A DNA stretch of 39,487 nucleotides from Planctomycetales bacterium 4572_13 (GTDB lineage: Bacteria; Planctomycetota; Phycisphaerae; Sedimentisphaerales; Anaerohalosphaeraceae). Made by a program: the position numbers and the translations under genes. The stretch is taken from NCBI GenBank assembly GCA_002084585.1, contig NBLM01000005.1, positions 1 through 39,487 of the forward strand. Direction: 5' to 3'. The notes below the pieces were generated by a model. The model was not told where the DNA came from. It saw only the letters and a list, made by a program, of their open reading frames with translations, and did not search any database. This document shows positions 7,136 through 15,021 of the stretch, piece after piece. Numbering within the stretch: the stretch's first letter is position 1; each line of letters starts with the position of its first letter.

Positions 7136-8133
7136 TACTGCTGATACAGTTTATTTTGGCTTTCCTGCTCATTGCGTTGAGCGCGTTCTTTGCCGGAACG
7201 GAGACCGGTATTTACCGTATCAGCCGCTTCGGTGTTCGCATCGGCGTCGAAAAAGGTAAGGGGCTGTACAAAATGTTGTTTCGGATTCTTGACGACGGCC
7301 AGGGGTTGATTTTATCGCTACTATTGGGAAATAATCTCGTCAATAATCTGCTGACAGGGCTGGTAACTTTTATGTTTTTACAGATCGTCTCCGAGGATCA
7401 CCTTGCCGGAATCTATGCTACAGCGGTGTTGACACCGGTTCTGTTTATCTTTGGTGAAATGCTCCCTAAAAACTTGTTTTACTATAAAGCTAACTCACTC
7501 GTCCCGGCGATGGCTTGGCTGAATTGGTTTTTCTACCGGCTGTTCACCCTTTCCGGCGCGGTGTGGATACTCAAAAAATGTTCGGGTGTTTTATCGTTAC
7601 TGTTCCGGCTGGAAATGGATACCGCTCGTGTGGTGGACACCTCTAAGCGACATCAGGTCTGTCAAATGATTGACGAAACGCGTGAAGAGGGGATTCTTTC
7701 CGGCACTCAAAAAGAGATGATGGATCGGCTCATCAATATTCCCCATATGCCTGTTTTTGAAGCAATGGTTCCGCTGCGAGATGTCGAGATGGTTTCCGTT
7801 GATACCAATCGCAAGGGGCTTCTTGAGTATCTAAAGAAAAGTCAATTCACCCGACAACTTGTTTACAGAACCAATCGGCGGCAGATTGTCGGACACATCC
7901 ATATCTACCAAACGCTCGGCAAAGGACATTTCTTATCGAATCTCGAAAACGAGACAACCCCCCTGTTCGAAATCAATCGAAATATATCTGTCATCAATGC
8001 AATCAACCAATTGCGAAAACAGCAAAAGCGAATGGCTCTGGTGATGGATTCGACCGGAAAAGAAAATCACCCTGTAGGCATCATAACCATTTCGGATTTA
8101 ATCGAAGAGCTAACCGGTGAATTCGATTTCTAA
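7132..8133 (+). CDS. DUF21/CNNM membrane protein with CBS pair (CorC/HlyC-like)
   Basis: A 333-residue inner-membrane protein. The DUF21 domain (residues 1 to about 180, four hydrophobic segments) contains SAFFAGTETGIYRISR and FGEMLPKNLFYYK. The CBS pair (about 200-330) starts at FEAMVPLRDVEMV and ends at VGIITISDLIEELTG. It lacks the C-terminal CorC_HlyC domain that remains in the broken upstream paralogue. It starts with GTG inside GTGA, overlapping the upstream stop by 4 bp, with a run of five G as a ribosome site, so translation is probably coupled. The family is linked to divalent cation efflux or tolerance. Substrate cannot be told from the sequence. It ends 8 bp from the convergent dacB stop. 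Confidence 0.9.
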   Translation: MILLIQFILAFLLIALSAFFAGTETGIYRISRFGVRIGVEKGKGLYKMLFRILDDGQGLILSLLLGNNLVNNLLTGLVTFMFLQIVSEDHLAGIYATAVLTPVLFIFGEMLPKNLFYYKANSLVPAMAWLNWFFYRLFTLSGAVWILKKCSGVLSLLFRLEMDTARVVDTSKRHQVCQMIDETREEGILSGTQKEMMDRLINIPHMPVFEAMVPLRDVEMVSVDTNRKGLLEYLKKSQFTRQLVYRTNRRQIVGHIHIYQTLGKGHFLSNLENETTPLFEINRNISVINAINQLRKQQKRMALVMDSTGKENHPVGIITISDLIEELTGEFDF

Positions 8134-8141
8134 GCGAAATT

Positions 8142-9536
8142 CTATAACTTCCCATTATAAATGGTCTGCGCGATGTCATTGATACAGCGGCGTGTATAAC
8201 CGTTGCCTTTTTCGGTCAAAATGCTGAAAATAATGTCGCCTTCAGGAGTTTTGCAGATTCCCGAAAAAGAACGCACGCCGGAAATGTACCCTGTTTTACC
8301 GATGATATTCCCTTTGTAAGGCGACTTGTGGAAATACTTTTTAATTGTCCCGCTTTGCCCGCCAACAGCGAGGGAAGCAGTGAAGACTTCCGCGTTTTCA
8401 CTCTTGTACATATCGCTCAATACAGCGACTAACGCCGTTGTGGTCAGGCGGTTATTCCGGCTCAGGCCGCTTCCGTCATCCAGAACGCACAGACCTTTCG
8501 GCACTTTCAGCGAGTCCAGATAGCGAGATACTAGCTTCAATCCGTGTTCCCATTCGCCATTGATACGGCCCTGCGTGTTTTCCGCGGAAATCGTTTTCAC
8601 CAAAGATTCCGCAGCCAACCCCAAACTGTCGGTATTGGCCCGCCGCAAAACATCTGCAATCGGGGTCTTGAAAATAACCAGATAATGAATATCATTGTTC
8701 TGTTTGACATATTTTTGCAGCAGTTGTCCCCGTACGGAAATCCCGGACGCTTTTAATTTGTCATTGAGTATGGATGCAAAAAATCCGGCGGGTTTTTCAA
8801 TCGCCACATCGAAGCCCGCTTGCTGATTGAGTTTTCCCTTAACCAACAATTTATTGGGTGTCGAATTGCGATAGGCCCCGACAGCGCTGGATCCTTTGGA
8901 AATCAGCCGCAACTGATTCACCAAATGGATATAATCGTTCGCTGGGGTCATATTGAGAACGGCACGATTTGCTTTTCGGACAGCCTTAATATGGACGCAA
9001 TTATCATAGAAGTTAAGCCCACTGACCTCGCAGGCATACCATTGGTTCAGCTGTTCTCTGGGCCATGAGGGATGAACTCGGTTATTATCAAAAAAACTGG
9101 TATCGACGACGATATTTTTAACAGTGGAAACCCCTGCCTTCTGAAGTATCTCGATGATCTTGTCCATTAAGGTGTTTGAGGCCTGGCATGGATATGAATC
9201 TCTCTTGGGATCGCCTAAAAGCGGATCCCCCCCGCCGACAATCACCAAATCTTTTCCCAGCAACCCGATTTTTGTTTCAAAGGAATATCCCGCCCCCAGA
9301 TAGTGCAGGGCTGCCGACGAAGTGATGAGTTTCATATTAGACGCGGGGATCATCGGTTTGTTGGGATTACGCTGGTAAATTGTCTTACCTGAACGAGCAT
9401 CAACCGCCAAAATGGAAAAAACGGTGCGGGTCTGTTTGTGCTTGCTGAGCAGATTGCCAAGCATATCGGCCGGACTAAAACCGCAGACCAAGCAGAAAAA
9501 GCAAAGAAACAGTATTTTTTTTATTTTAATGGGCAT
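8142..9536 (-). CDS. dacB: D-alanyl-D-alanine carboxypeptidase/endopeptidase (PBP4, S13 family)
   Basis: A periplasmic murein hydrolase of 464 residues that trims pentapeptides or cuts peptide crosslinks. The signal peptide (about residues 1-22, basic then hydrophobic, FLCFFCLVCGF) is followed by all three penicillin-binding motifs: SxxK as SNMK (S66, K69), SxN as SRN (S359-N361) and KTG at 414-416. The roughly 290 residues between the first two motifs match the long insert typical of S13 enzymes. It fits the other murein genes of the window (mltA, LpoB cluster). The start has no evident ribosome site, and a possible promoter lies so close that the message may be nearly leaderless. The gene is convergent with the DUF21 gene. 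Confidence 0.95.
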   Translation of the reverse strand: MPIKIKKILFLCFFCLVCGFSPADMLGNLLSKHKQTRTVFSILAVDARSGKTIYQRNPNKPMIPASNMKLITSSAALHYLGAGYSFETKIGLLGKDLVIVGGGDPLLGDPKRDSYPCQASNTLMDKIIEILQKAGVSTVKNIVVDTSFFDNNRVHPSWPREQLNQWYACEVSGLNFYDNCVHIKAVRKANRAVLNMTPANDYIHLVNQLRLISKGSSAVGAYRNSTPNKLLVKGKLNQQAGFDVAIEKPAGFFASILNDKLKASGISVRGQLLQKYVKQNNDIHYLVIFKTPIADVLRRANTDSLGLAAESLVKTISAENTQGRINGEWEHGLKLVSRYLDSLKVPKGLCVLDDGSGLSRNNRLTTTALVAVLSDMYKSENAEVFTASLAVGGQSGTIKKYFHKSPYKGNIIGKTGYISGVRSFSGICKTPEGDIIFSILTEKGNGYTRRCINDIAQTIYNGKL

Positions 9537-9545
9537 TGGTGGAGA

Positions 9546-9574
9546 TTTTTAACACGAAATCCCCCCAAATTCAA
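9546..9574 (-). promoter_or_regulatory. Possible promoter of dacB
   Basis: On the minus strand TTGAAT is followed after 17 bp by TAAAAA. The -10 ends ten bases from the ATG, which would leave only a few bases of leader. The match is modest. Confidence 0.3.
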
Positions 9575-9587
9575 GAAGTAATTGTGG

Positions 9588-9606
9588 CACGAGCTTCCAG
9601 CCCGTG
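9588..9606. repeat. REP-like palindrome CACGAGCTTCCAGCCCGTG
   Basis: A 19-bp imperfect palindrome (CACG-a-GCT, loop TCC, AGC-c-CGTG) in the dacB-pyrK spacer. It resembles the short REP-type palindromes found dispersed in many planctomycete and other genomes. Only one copy is seen in this window. Confidence 0.45.
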
Positions 9607-9775
9607 AACCTAATGCGGCGCGGGCATCGGCATCCACAGAACACGACTAGGCCACTGGTCTTAAAAACAAAAAAATATTCCTATGGCAATACATATAACA
9701 GCTTTTATAAAAAAGAGATACAAATAGAAGCAGACAAAGACATTTTATTACCACAAATAATGCAGTTCTGTGCGG

Positions 9776-9804
9776 TTGACACATTCTTTGGTGATGGATA
9801 TACT
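9776..9804 (+). promoter_or_regulatory. Consensus sigma-70 promoter of the pyrK leader
   Basis: TTGACA (9776-9781) is followed by a 17-bp spacer and TATACT (9799-9804). This is one of the best promoter matches in the window. The predicted transcription start is near 9811, about 110 bp before pyrK. Confidence 0.7.
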
Positions 9805-9851
9805 TGTAGCAGTGGTAAGTTTGAATTTGACGGCTTTCTTTGCCGTGGCGG

Positions 9852-9894
9852 GCTTCCGGAATGTCGGTGGATGAGTGTTCCGGAAGCTTTTTTT
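9852..9894 (+). terminator. Strong intrinsic terminator in the pyrK leader (attenuator candidate)
   Basis: A perfect 10-bp stem, GCTTCCGGAA (9852-9861) with TTCCGGAAGC (9878-9887), and a 16-nt loop are followed by seven T. It lies about 40 nt after the predicted start and 30 bp before pyrK, so transcription must read through it to reach the operon. A smaller upstream hairpin (9830-9834 with 9842-9846, ACGGC/GCCGT) precedes it. Confidence 0.75.
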
Positions 9895-9923
9895 CTGCAA
9901 CCAACTTCAATAAAATGAGTTAA

Positions 9924-10874
9924 ATGAACAGACCAGAGATTGCAAAAAAAGGGATTTTTGAAGCCTGCGTCTTGAGTAACAAACAAATTCGTCAGTGCTA
10001 TTATTGCCTTAACCTCCAACTCGATGCCAAGGGGAGCGATCTTTTCAGTGATGTCATTCCGGGGCAGTTTTTGGAACTGGACACGAGTAGCATTTCTTTG
10101 CCGGGTATATCTGACATTCCGGATCACCTCAAAGATTCATCTCAAAGATCGGTGTTATTGCGAAGGCCGTTCAGTTTTTCGGATGTTACTGTAACGCAGG
10201 ACTTAAACGGGACTTCTGTTAAAGTCCAAATCCTGTATTGTGTTCTCGGCCCCGCAAGTGTTCGGATGATGAACCTGAGAAGAAACGATACAGTTAGCGT
10301 TCTGGGGCCTTTGGGCAACGGCTTTTCGATCCCCGACGAACTTTCGCGGGCTGTTCTGATTGCCGGCGGGATGGGATCGCCCCCAATCCTTCATTTGGCC
10401 GGCTATCTCAAAGAACATTACCCAAAATGCGAAGTGGTCAGCTTTGTCGGAGCAAAATCCAGCGATGATTTTCCCTTTTCTACCCGAATCGACAATTCAG
10501 AGGGATTTGTGCTTGAAGAATTTGACCGCATTCGGGTTCCGGCCCATATCGCAACCGATAACGGGTCTGCTGGTTACCAAGGATTCGTAACTGATCTTGC
10601 AGGTAATTGGCTTGAAAACAATAAAATCGACTTTGCTTCAACCGCTATTTTCGCCTGTGGCCCGGAACCAATGCTCGCCGCGACCGCTTCTCTGGCCGAG
10701 CATCTTGAATTGCTCTGCCAGGTCAGTATGGAGCGAATGATGGCCTGCGGTATTGGATTGTGCCAGAGTTGTGCGGTAGAAGCAAAAACCACCTCGACAG
10801 ACACACATTATCACTTGTGCTGCAAAGACGGCCCTGTATTTGATGCAAACGATGTTGTATGGCAAGGGAAATGA
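9924..10874 (+). CDS. pyrK: Dihydroorotate dehydrogenase electron transfer subunit
   Basis: The FAD and [2Fe-2S] subunit that passes electrons from PyrD to NAD+ in pyrimidine synthesis. In order: an FAD-binding barrel with RRPFSFSD (about residues 78-85), an NAD-binding domain with AGGMGSPPI, and a C-terminal iron-sulfur motif (C275, C280, C283 and C299 or C300, in ACGIGLCQSC and CCKDGPVF). At 316 residues it is longer than the usual 250-280, mainly through a loop after the first flavin strands (DTSSISLPGISDIPDHLKD). It overlaps pyrD, which fixes its partner. No clear ribosome site precedes the ATG, so control may lie in the leader terminator. Confidence 0.93.
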   Translation: MNRPEIAKKGIFEACVLSNKQIRQCYYCLNLQLDAKGSDLFSDVIPGQFLELDTSSISLPGISDIPDHLKDSSQRSVLLRRPFSFSDVTVTQDLNGTSVKVQILYCVLGPASVRMMNLRRNDTVSVLGPLGNGFSIPDELSRAVLIAGGMGSPPILHLAGYLKEHYPKCEVVSFVGAKSSDDFPFSTRIDNSEGFVLEEFDRIRVPAHIATDNGSAGYQGFVTDLAGNWLENNKIDFASTAIFACGPEPMLAATASLAEHLELLCQVSMERMMACGIGLCQSCAVEAKTTSTDTHYHLCCKDGPVFDANDVVWQGK

Positions 10875-11806
10875 TGGGACAGAATGTCAATATAACTGTA
10901 AACTTTGCGGGGCTTAAGCTGGCTACGCCGGTTGTAACGGCTTCGGGAACCAGCGGTTATGCCGATGAACTGACTGAGTTTATGGATTTTTCCAAGCTGG
11001 GTGCTTTAACGACCAAGAGCATCTCTGTGAAGCCGCGAAAGGGCAACCCGACTCCGCGAATTGTCGAAACCAATGCGGGGATGCTGAATGCGATTGGCCT
11101 TGCCAATATGGGGCTGGAGCAGTTTTTAGAGGAAAAAATCCCCATTCTTGAAGCACTCAACACGAAAGTTTTTGTCAACTTAGCCGGTCAAACGATTGAT
11201 GAATATGTTGCCGTCGCCCGACAGTTGGCTCAGGAAGAAGCGGTCGATGGCTTTGAACTGAACATTAGCTGTCCGAATGTCAAAAAAGGCGGCATTTCGT
11301 TTGGCACCGACCCGACACTGATTCGGGAAATCACTGCCGCGGTCAAAGGCATCTGTGAAAATAAGCCGCTGATGGTCAAACTGACCCCGACGGTAACGGA
11401 CATCGGTATCACTGCCAAAGCCGCTGTTGATGCGGGAGCAGATGCGCTTAGCTTAGTGAACACTTTTACCGCAATGGTCATCGACATCGACACGCAAAAA
11501 CCCGTACTTGCCAACCGGACGGGCGGCCTGAGCGGCCCTGCCATCAAGCCGATGGCTGTTTACCTGGTCAATAAAGTCTATAATGAAGTCGCCAAAGATG
11601 CGGGTATTCCAATCCTCGGTATGGGCGGTATTCGAAATGCCACCGATGCGATGGAGTTTATCATCGCCGGAGCGACCGCGGTCGCCATCGGGACGGCCAA
11701 CTTTGTCTATCCCGATACGGCAGAAAAAGTAGCAAGCGGCCTGCGGGATTACTGCCAAAATAAAGGGATTTCTGACATTCGAGAACTTATTGGTTGCTTG
11801 CATTAG
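10871..11806 (+). CDS. pyrD: Dihydroorotate dehydrogenase, class 1B catalytic subunit
   Basis: A cytosolic FMN enzyme that oxidises dihydroorotate to orotate, working as a heterotetramer with PyrK. Key blocks are NPTPRIVET, NAIGLANMG, ELNISCPNVKKGG with the class 1 catalytic Cys (C134), MVKLTPTVTDI, LVNTFTAMVID and the FMN phosphate loops GMGGIRNATDAMEFI and GATAVAIGTANF. It is 311 residues, a normal length. The start is one of two adjacent ATGs (10871 or 10874). AAGGG lies two or five bases upstream, favouring 10874, and an ATG at 10859 is also in frame. The first option overlaps the pyrK stop as ATGA, so translation is coupled. Confidence 0.96.
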   Translation: MMGQNVNITVNFAGLKLATPVVTASGTSGYADELTEFMDFSKLGALTTKSISVKPRKGNPTPRIVETNAGMLNAIGLANMGLEQFLEEKIPILEALNTKVFVNLAGQTIDEYVAVARQLAQEEAVDGFELNISCPNVKKGGISFGTDPTLIREITAAVKGICENKPLMVKLTPTVTDIGITAKAAVDAGADALSLVNTFTAMVIDIDTQKPVLANRTGGLSGPAIKPMAVYLVNKVYNEVAKDAGIPILGMGGIRNATDAMEFIIAGATAVAIGTANFVYPDTAEKVASGLRDYCQNKGISDIRELIGCLH

Positions 11807-11826
11807 CTTGTATCGACGGCTATAAT
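11798..11826 (+). promoter_or_regulatory. Promoter of the envelope operon (11.86-16.9 kb)
   Basis: TTGCAT (11798-11803), a 17-bp spacer and a perfect TATAAT (11821-11826). It begins at the very end of pyrD and lies about 35 bp before the first gene of the next operon, so that operon can be expressed apart from pyrKD. Confidence 0.65.
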
Positions 11827-11861
11827 GATACCCGAATAAGATTAGCCAAAAAAAGGATTGA

Positions 11862-12170
11862 ATGAGTCAGTCAGATATTCTGAAATTGTTAATGGATTAT
11901 TTTCCAACAGCCGTCCATACCGGCCACTGTTTGGTCTTTATCAGCGAGGAGTGGCGGGTCGAGCTAAAGGAGCATAAAAACCCAAGTTTTGGCCAAAACA
12001 GTAAGAATATCCCCGTTATTCGCATCAAAGTTTTCAAAAAAGCATTGAACGGGGAGTTTGTTCCGGGTCATTACGAGGATTTTCAGATCGCATCGGTTGG
12101 TGAACTCGCCTTGCAGATTGAACGATACATCCAAAACGCTCTTGGTCAAAATATGCGAGAAAAGGCATAG
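11862..12170 (+). CDS. Small conserved-looking protein of unknown function
   Basis: A 102-residue soluble protein I do not recognise. It has no signal peptide or membrane segment. The middle looks like alternating strands (TGHCLVFISEEWRVEL, IPVIRIKVFKKAL) and the C-terminus like a helix (VGELALQIERYIQNAL). The start is well supported by AAAGGA just before ATG and by the promoter 35 bp upstream. It is the first gene of an operon that continues 6 bp later with the DUF167 protein. Codon use matches its neighbours. Confidence 0.7.
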   Translation: MSQSDILKLLMDYFPTAVHTGHCLVFISEEWRVELKEHKNPSFGQNSKNIPVIRIKVFKKALNGEFVPGHYEDFQIASVGELALQIERYIQNALGQNMREKA

Positions 12171-12176
12171 TCGCTT

Positions 12177-12467
12177 ATGTCGGTTGAAAGTTCTGTCAAG
12201 GATTGCGGCGAAATTGTTATCACCGTGAAAATTGTCCCCGGCAGCAGTCGTACGGAGGCGGTGGGATCGTACGGACAATTGTATAAAATCAAGATCGCCG
12301 CACCGCCCGAAAAAGGAAAGGCCAACAAAATGCTGATACATTTTCTCGCCGAACAGCTCAACATTAAAAAAAACGCCATCCAAATCAAAAGTGGGAGAAC
12401 AAACGCAGTAAAACAAATTCTACTTCAGGGAGTTACGACACAAGATGTTCAGGCACACCTCGGATAA
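12177..12467 (+). CDS. DUF167 (YggU) family protein
   Basis: A 96-residue cytosolic protein of the DUF167/UPF0235 family, whose biochemical role is not settled. The family pattern is plain: ITVKIVPGSSRTEAVG near the N-terminus, YKIKIAAPPEKGKANKML in the middle and VTTQDV near the end. It lies 6 bp after the unknown first gene, and its last 23 bp overlap the TPR gene in another frame, so the genes are translationally linked. Elsewhere YggU is often near cell-envelope or division genes, which agrees with this operon. Confidence 0.88.
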   Translation: MSVESSVKDCGEIVITVKIVPGSSRTEAVGSYGQLYKIKIAAPPEKGKANKMLIHFLAEQLNIKKNAIQIKSGRTNAVKQILLQGVTTQDVQAHLG

Positions 12468-14169
12468 AAACAGAAAAATTCGCTTTCTTCGACAAACCCT
12501 CCTGTCGCTGGTGGTTTTGTTTATCTTCATCGGCACAGCTGAGTCAGCGACTTTAGCCAACAGCGACAAACGAGGGCTTCGCTCCTACACCATTGACGGC
12601 ATTTTGCGTCTGCCCGATGATGAAATTGACATCGGGACAGCAGTCCTGATTTTGAGCCGGGAGTGGGGAACCAATCGCACAACGCATGTCTATCGCCGCA
12701 AGATTGACGATATGGCTGAAGCAATTTTGCGCCGGCTCAAAGAAAAACACCTTCCGCTCGATCATCGTGCCATTGGCGTCATCAATCATTATCTTTTCGA
12801 CGAGTTAGACTTCACCTCCGTCGATACGGCCGAAAACCCCAATGACCTGTTTTTACATACCGTGCTGGAAAATAAAAGCGGCTACTGCCTGAGTTTATCC
12901 ATCCTGTATTTATCCATCGCCGAGCGGCTGGGGTTGCCAATGTACGGAGTCGTCGTCCCCGGCCATTTTTTTGTCCGGTATGACGACGGTAAGCGTCAGT
13001 TCAATATCGAGACCACATCGAATGGAGCCATTGCGGAGGATGAGCATTATATTGAAAAATTCTCTCCGCCCAACAGCCCAGGAACACTTTATATGAAAAA
13101 TTTGACAAAGAAACAGTCATTGGGCTGTTTTTTCAATAATCTTGGCAACAGCTATATGGAAGTCAGCCAAATCGATAAAGCGTTCAAGGCCCTGTTACGA
13201 GCGGTCCAGATTAACCCCTTGCTGTCCGAAGCGAATATGAATTTGGGTAATGCCTATCTCCAAAAAAAGATGCCGCTTCAGGCCGTTGAGCAATACGAAA
13301 AATCGCTCTCTATTATTAGCCAAGATGCCAAAGCGATGAATAATTTGGCCTCGGCGTATATGCAGTTAGCGGACTATGCAAAGGCCGAATCTTATTACAA
13401 AACAGCACTCGTAATGGATCCTGAGTATATCGATGTTTATCGAAATCTTGCCAACGCGATGCAGATGCAGGGCCGATACGAAGATGCGACCAGCCAGTTG
13501 AAAGCCGCGGTGGTTCTGAATCCTGATGACGCAGATGCTTTCTTGTTATTGGGGCAAATCTGCCGACAAATCAAGCAATTTCCTGATGCCGAAAAATATC
13601 TGCTTAGGACACTCGCACTCGATCCATTATTGTCGGAGGCAGGCGTGTCGCTGGGGTTCGTCTATCTTGACCAAGGTCGCTTGCAGTGGGCCGAAAGCAC
13701 CTTTCAAAAGGCCCTCTTTCACGAGGATGCCCTGCCCCAGGCGCATTTTGGGCTGGCCCAGATTTACTTTCAAAAGGGTCAGATAGAGTACGAGATTAAA
13801 TCCTATGAAATGGCGCTGGCCTATGACCCCTATATGGTGGCGGGCCTTCAGAATCTGGGCAATGCCTACATCCGGCAAGGCAATGAATCAGCGGCTGTCG
13901 TCGCCTATCAGCAAGCCATTGGGATCGAACCTCAAAATACAGACCTGCATTACAACCTTGCTGTTACTTATGCTAAGATGCAAAAGCATCAGCAGGCGGT
14001 TGCGGAATTTTCGAAGGCAATTGCACTGGACTCCGCAAACGCCGCCGCCTATAATGGAATCGCGATTTCGTATTATCATTTGGGTAATAAAGAATTAGCT
14101 ACCACCAATGCTCGAAAAGCGAAAGCCCTGGGATACGAAGTACAGCGGGAATTGCTGGAATTGAAATAA
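12445..14169 (+). CDS. Transglutaminase-like (SirB1-type) domain plus TPR repeat protein
   Basis: A 574-residue exported or membrane-anchored protein. A hydrophobic segment (about residues 17-33) is followed by a transglutaminase-like domain (about 50-215) with a plausible Cys-His-acid set: C148 in KSGYCLSLSILY, H174 in VVPGHFFVRYD and E189 in FNIETT. About ten TPR units (about 225-570) follow, with repeats such as AFKALLRAVQINPLLSEA and AVVAYQQAIGIEPQNTDL. The architecture suggests a periplasmic scaffold joined to a cysteine-protease-fold domain whose activity is unknown. It overlaps the DUF167 gene by 23 bp and lies upstream of the AsmA-like and lpx genes, so a role in envelope assembly is inferred from context only. 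Confidence 0.85.
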   Translation: MFRHTSDKNRKIRFLRQTLLSLVVLFIFIGTAESATLANSDKRGLRSYTIDGILRLPDDEIDIGTAVLILSREWGTNRTTHVYRRKIDDMAEAILRRLKEKHLPLDHRAIGVINHYLFDELDFTSVDTAENPNDLFLHTVLENKSGYCLSLSILYLSIAERLGLPMYGVVVPGHFFVRYDDGKRQFNIETTSNGAIAEDEHYIEKFSPPNSPGTLYMKNLTKKQSLGCFFNNLGNSYMEVSQIDKAFKALLRAVQINPLLSEANMNLGNAYLQKKMPLQAVEQYEKSLSIISQDAKAMNNLASAYMQLADYAKAESYYKTALVMDPEYIDVYRNLANAMQMQGRYEDATSQLKAAVVLNPDDADAFLLLGQICRQIKQFPDAEKYLLRTLALDPLLSEAGVSLGFVYLDQGRLQWAESTFQKALFHEDALPQAHFGLAQIYFQKGQIEYEIKSYEMALAYDPYMVAGLQNLGNAYIRQGNESAAVVAYQQAIGIEPQNTDLHYNLAVTYAKMQKHQQAVAEFSKAIALDSANAAAYNGIAISYYHLGNKELATTNARKAKALGYEVQRELLELK

Positions 14170-14195
14170 CGGTATTTAAGACGGGAGAGGTTATC

Positions 14196-15017
14196 ATGGC
14201 TAAGAAAAAAACTAAGAGAATTATTAAGGGCATTCTGATTGGCTGGCTGGCATTGATTCTTGTTAGTGTATTGCTTTTTAAGCTTTACGGTAATCAGCTT
14301 CTCCGAACTGCAATCGTCACCGGTGCCGAGAAAGCCCTTCAGGTGGATGTTCGGCTCGAAAGCATTGATGTAAAGGTCCTTGCCGGAAAAGTGGACATCC
14401 AAAACATGGAGATTAATAATCCCGAGGGCTATCAACACCCCACTTTTTTGAAACTGGGACATGCCTACATGGATTTGAATGTATCGAGTCTCACATCTGA
14501 CACAATCGAGATGAGCATGGTCCAGATTGAGAATATCAAGCTGGTGATCGAGCAGAAAGGCAAAACCAATAACCTTAAGGAAATTGTCAGCAATCTTCCC
14601 AAATCCAAGCCCACAGAACCCCAGCCGGAACCCGAACCTGCGGAAGAAGGGGCGGGTAAAAATTTCCGCATCAAGGTTCTTGAGATCAACAATATCGAAG
14701 TCAAAGCAAAACTGCTGCCGGTCCCCGGGAGAGCCGATACTGTAACGCTCCGGATAAAACCCATTCGTCTGGAAAATCTGGGAACGGACGAAAAAATCGA
14801 CGCCGCTGGCCTGACAGCGAAAATCCTCGAGGCAATTTCCAAGGGCATTGCTGAACAAGGCACAGATGTGCTTCCAACGGAGATGATTGGCTCGATCGGC
14901 GATGAACTCGGCAAACAGGGCGAAGCATTGCTCAAAGGAACTCAGGATGTTGGCAAAAGTGCCACCGATGCCGTCAAAGGCGTTGGTGATTTATTTAAAA
15001 AGAAAGAGGACAAGTAA
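14196..15017 (+). CDS. AsmA-like membrane-anchored periplasmic protein
   Basis: A 273-residue protein with a basic N-terminus, one membrane segment (about residues 10-29, GILIGWLALILVSVLLF) and a periplasmic part. Residues 45-120 (VDVRLESIDVKVLAGKVDI, IQNMEINNPEGY, IEMSMVQIENIKLVIEQ) resemble the N-terminal strands of AsmA/TamB-type proteins, some of which move lipids between membranes. A Pro/Glu linker (about 130-148) and an amphipathic C-terminal helix with a lysine tail follow. It is much shorter than true AsmA (over 600 residues). It sits 4 bp before lpxD, so a link to lipid A or outer-membrane lipid handling is plausible. GGAGAGG precedes the ATG. Confidence 0.7.
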   Translation: MAKKKTKRIIKGILIGWLALILVSVLLFKLYGNQLLRTAIVTGAEKALQVDVRLESIDVKVLAGKVDIQNMEINNPEGYQHPTFLKLGHAYMDLNVSSLTSDTIEMSMVQIENIKLVIEQKGKTNNLKEIVSNLPKSKPTEPQPEPEPAEEGAGKNFRIKVLEINNIEVKAKLLPVPGRADTVTLRIKPIRLENLGTDEKIDAAGLTAKILEAISKGIAEQGTDVLPTEMIGSIGDELGKQGEALLKGTQDVGKSATDAVKGVGDLFKKKEDK

Positions 15018-15021
15018 TTAT

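Larger units (their letters stand above)
9537..9923. other. 387-bp spacer between dacB and pyrK
   Basis: It contains a possible dacB promoter, a REP-like palindrome, an A+T-rich stretch (about 9660-9760) and then the pyrK promoter and leader terminator. A plus-strand frame at 9604-9918 (GTG start, 104 codons) has no ribosome site and runs through the terminator, so I do not call it. A 26-codon frame at 9794-9874 is discussed under findings. Confidence 0.5.

Noticed and set aside
9604-9918. 104-codon plus-strand frame in the dacB-pyrK spacer
   Set aside because: It starts with GTG inside a REP-like palindrome, has no ribosome site and runs through a strong terminator.
9705-10127. 140-codon minus-strand frame spanning the pyrK start
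   Set aside because: It overlaps the start of pyrK and its leader in antisense and has no domain.
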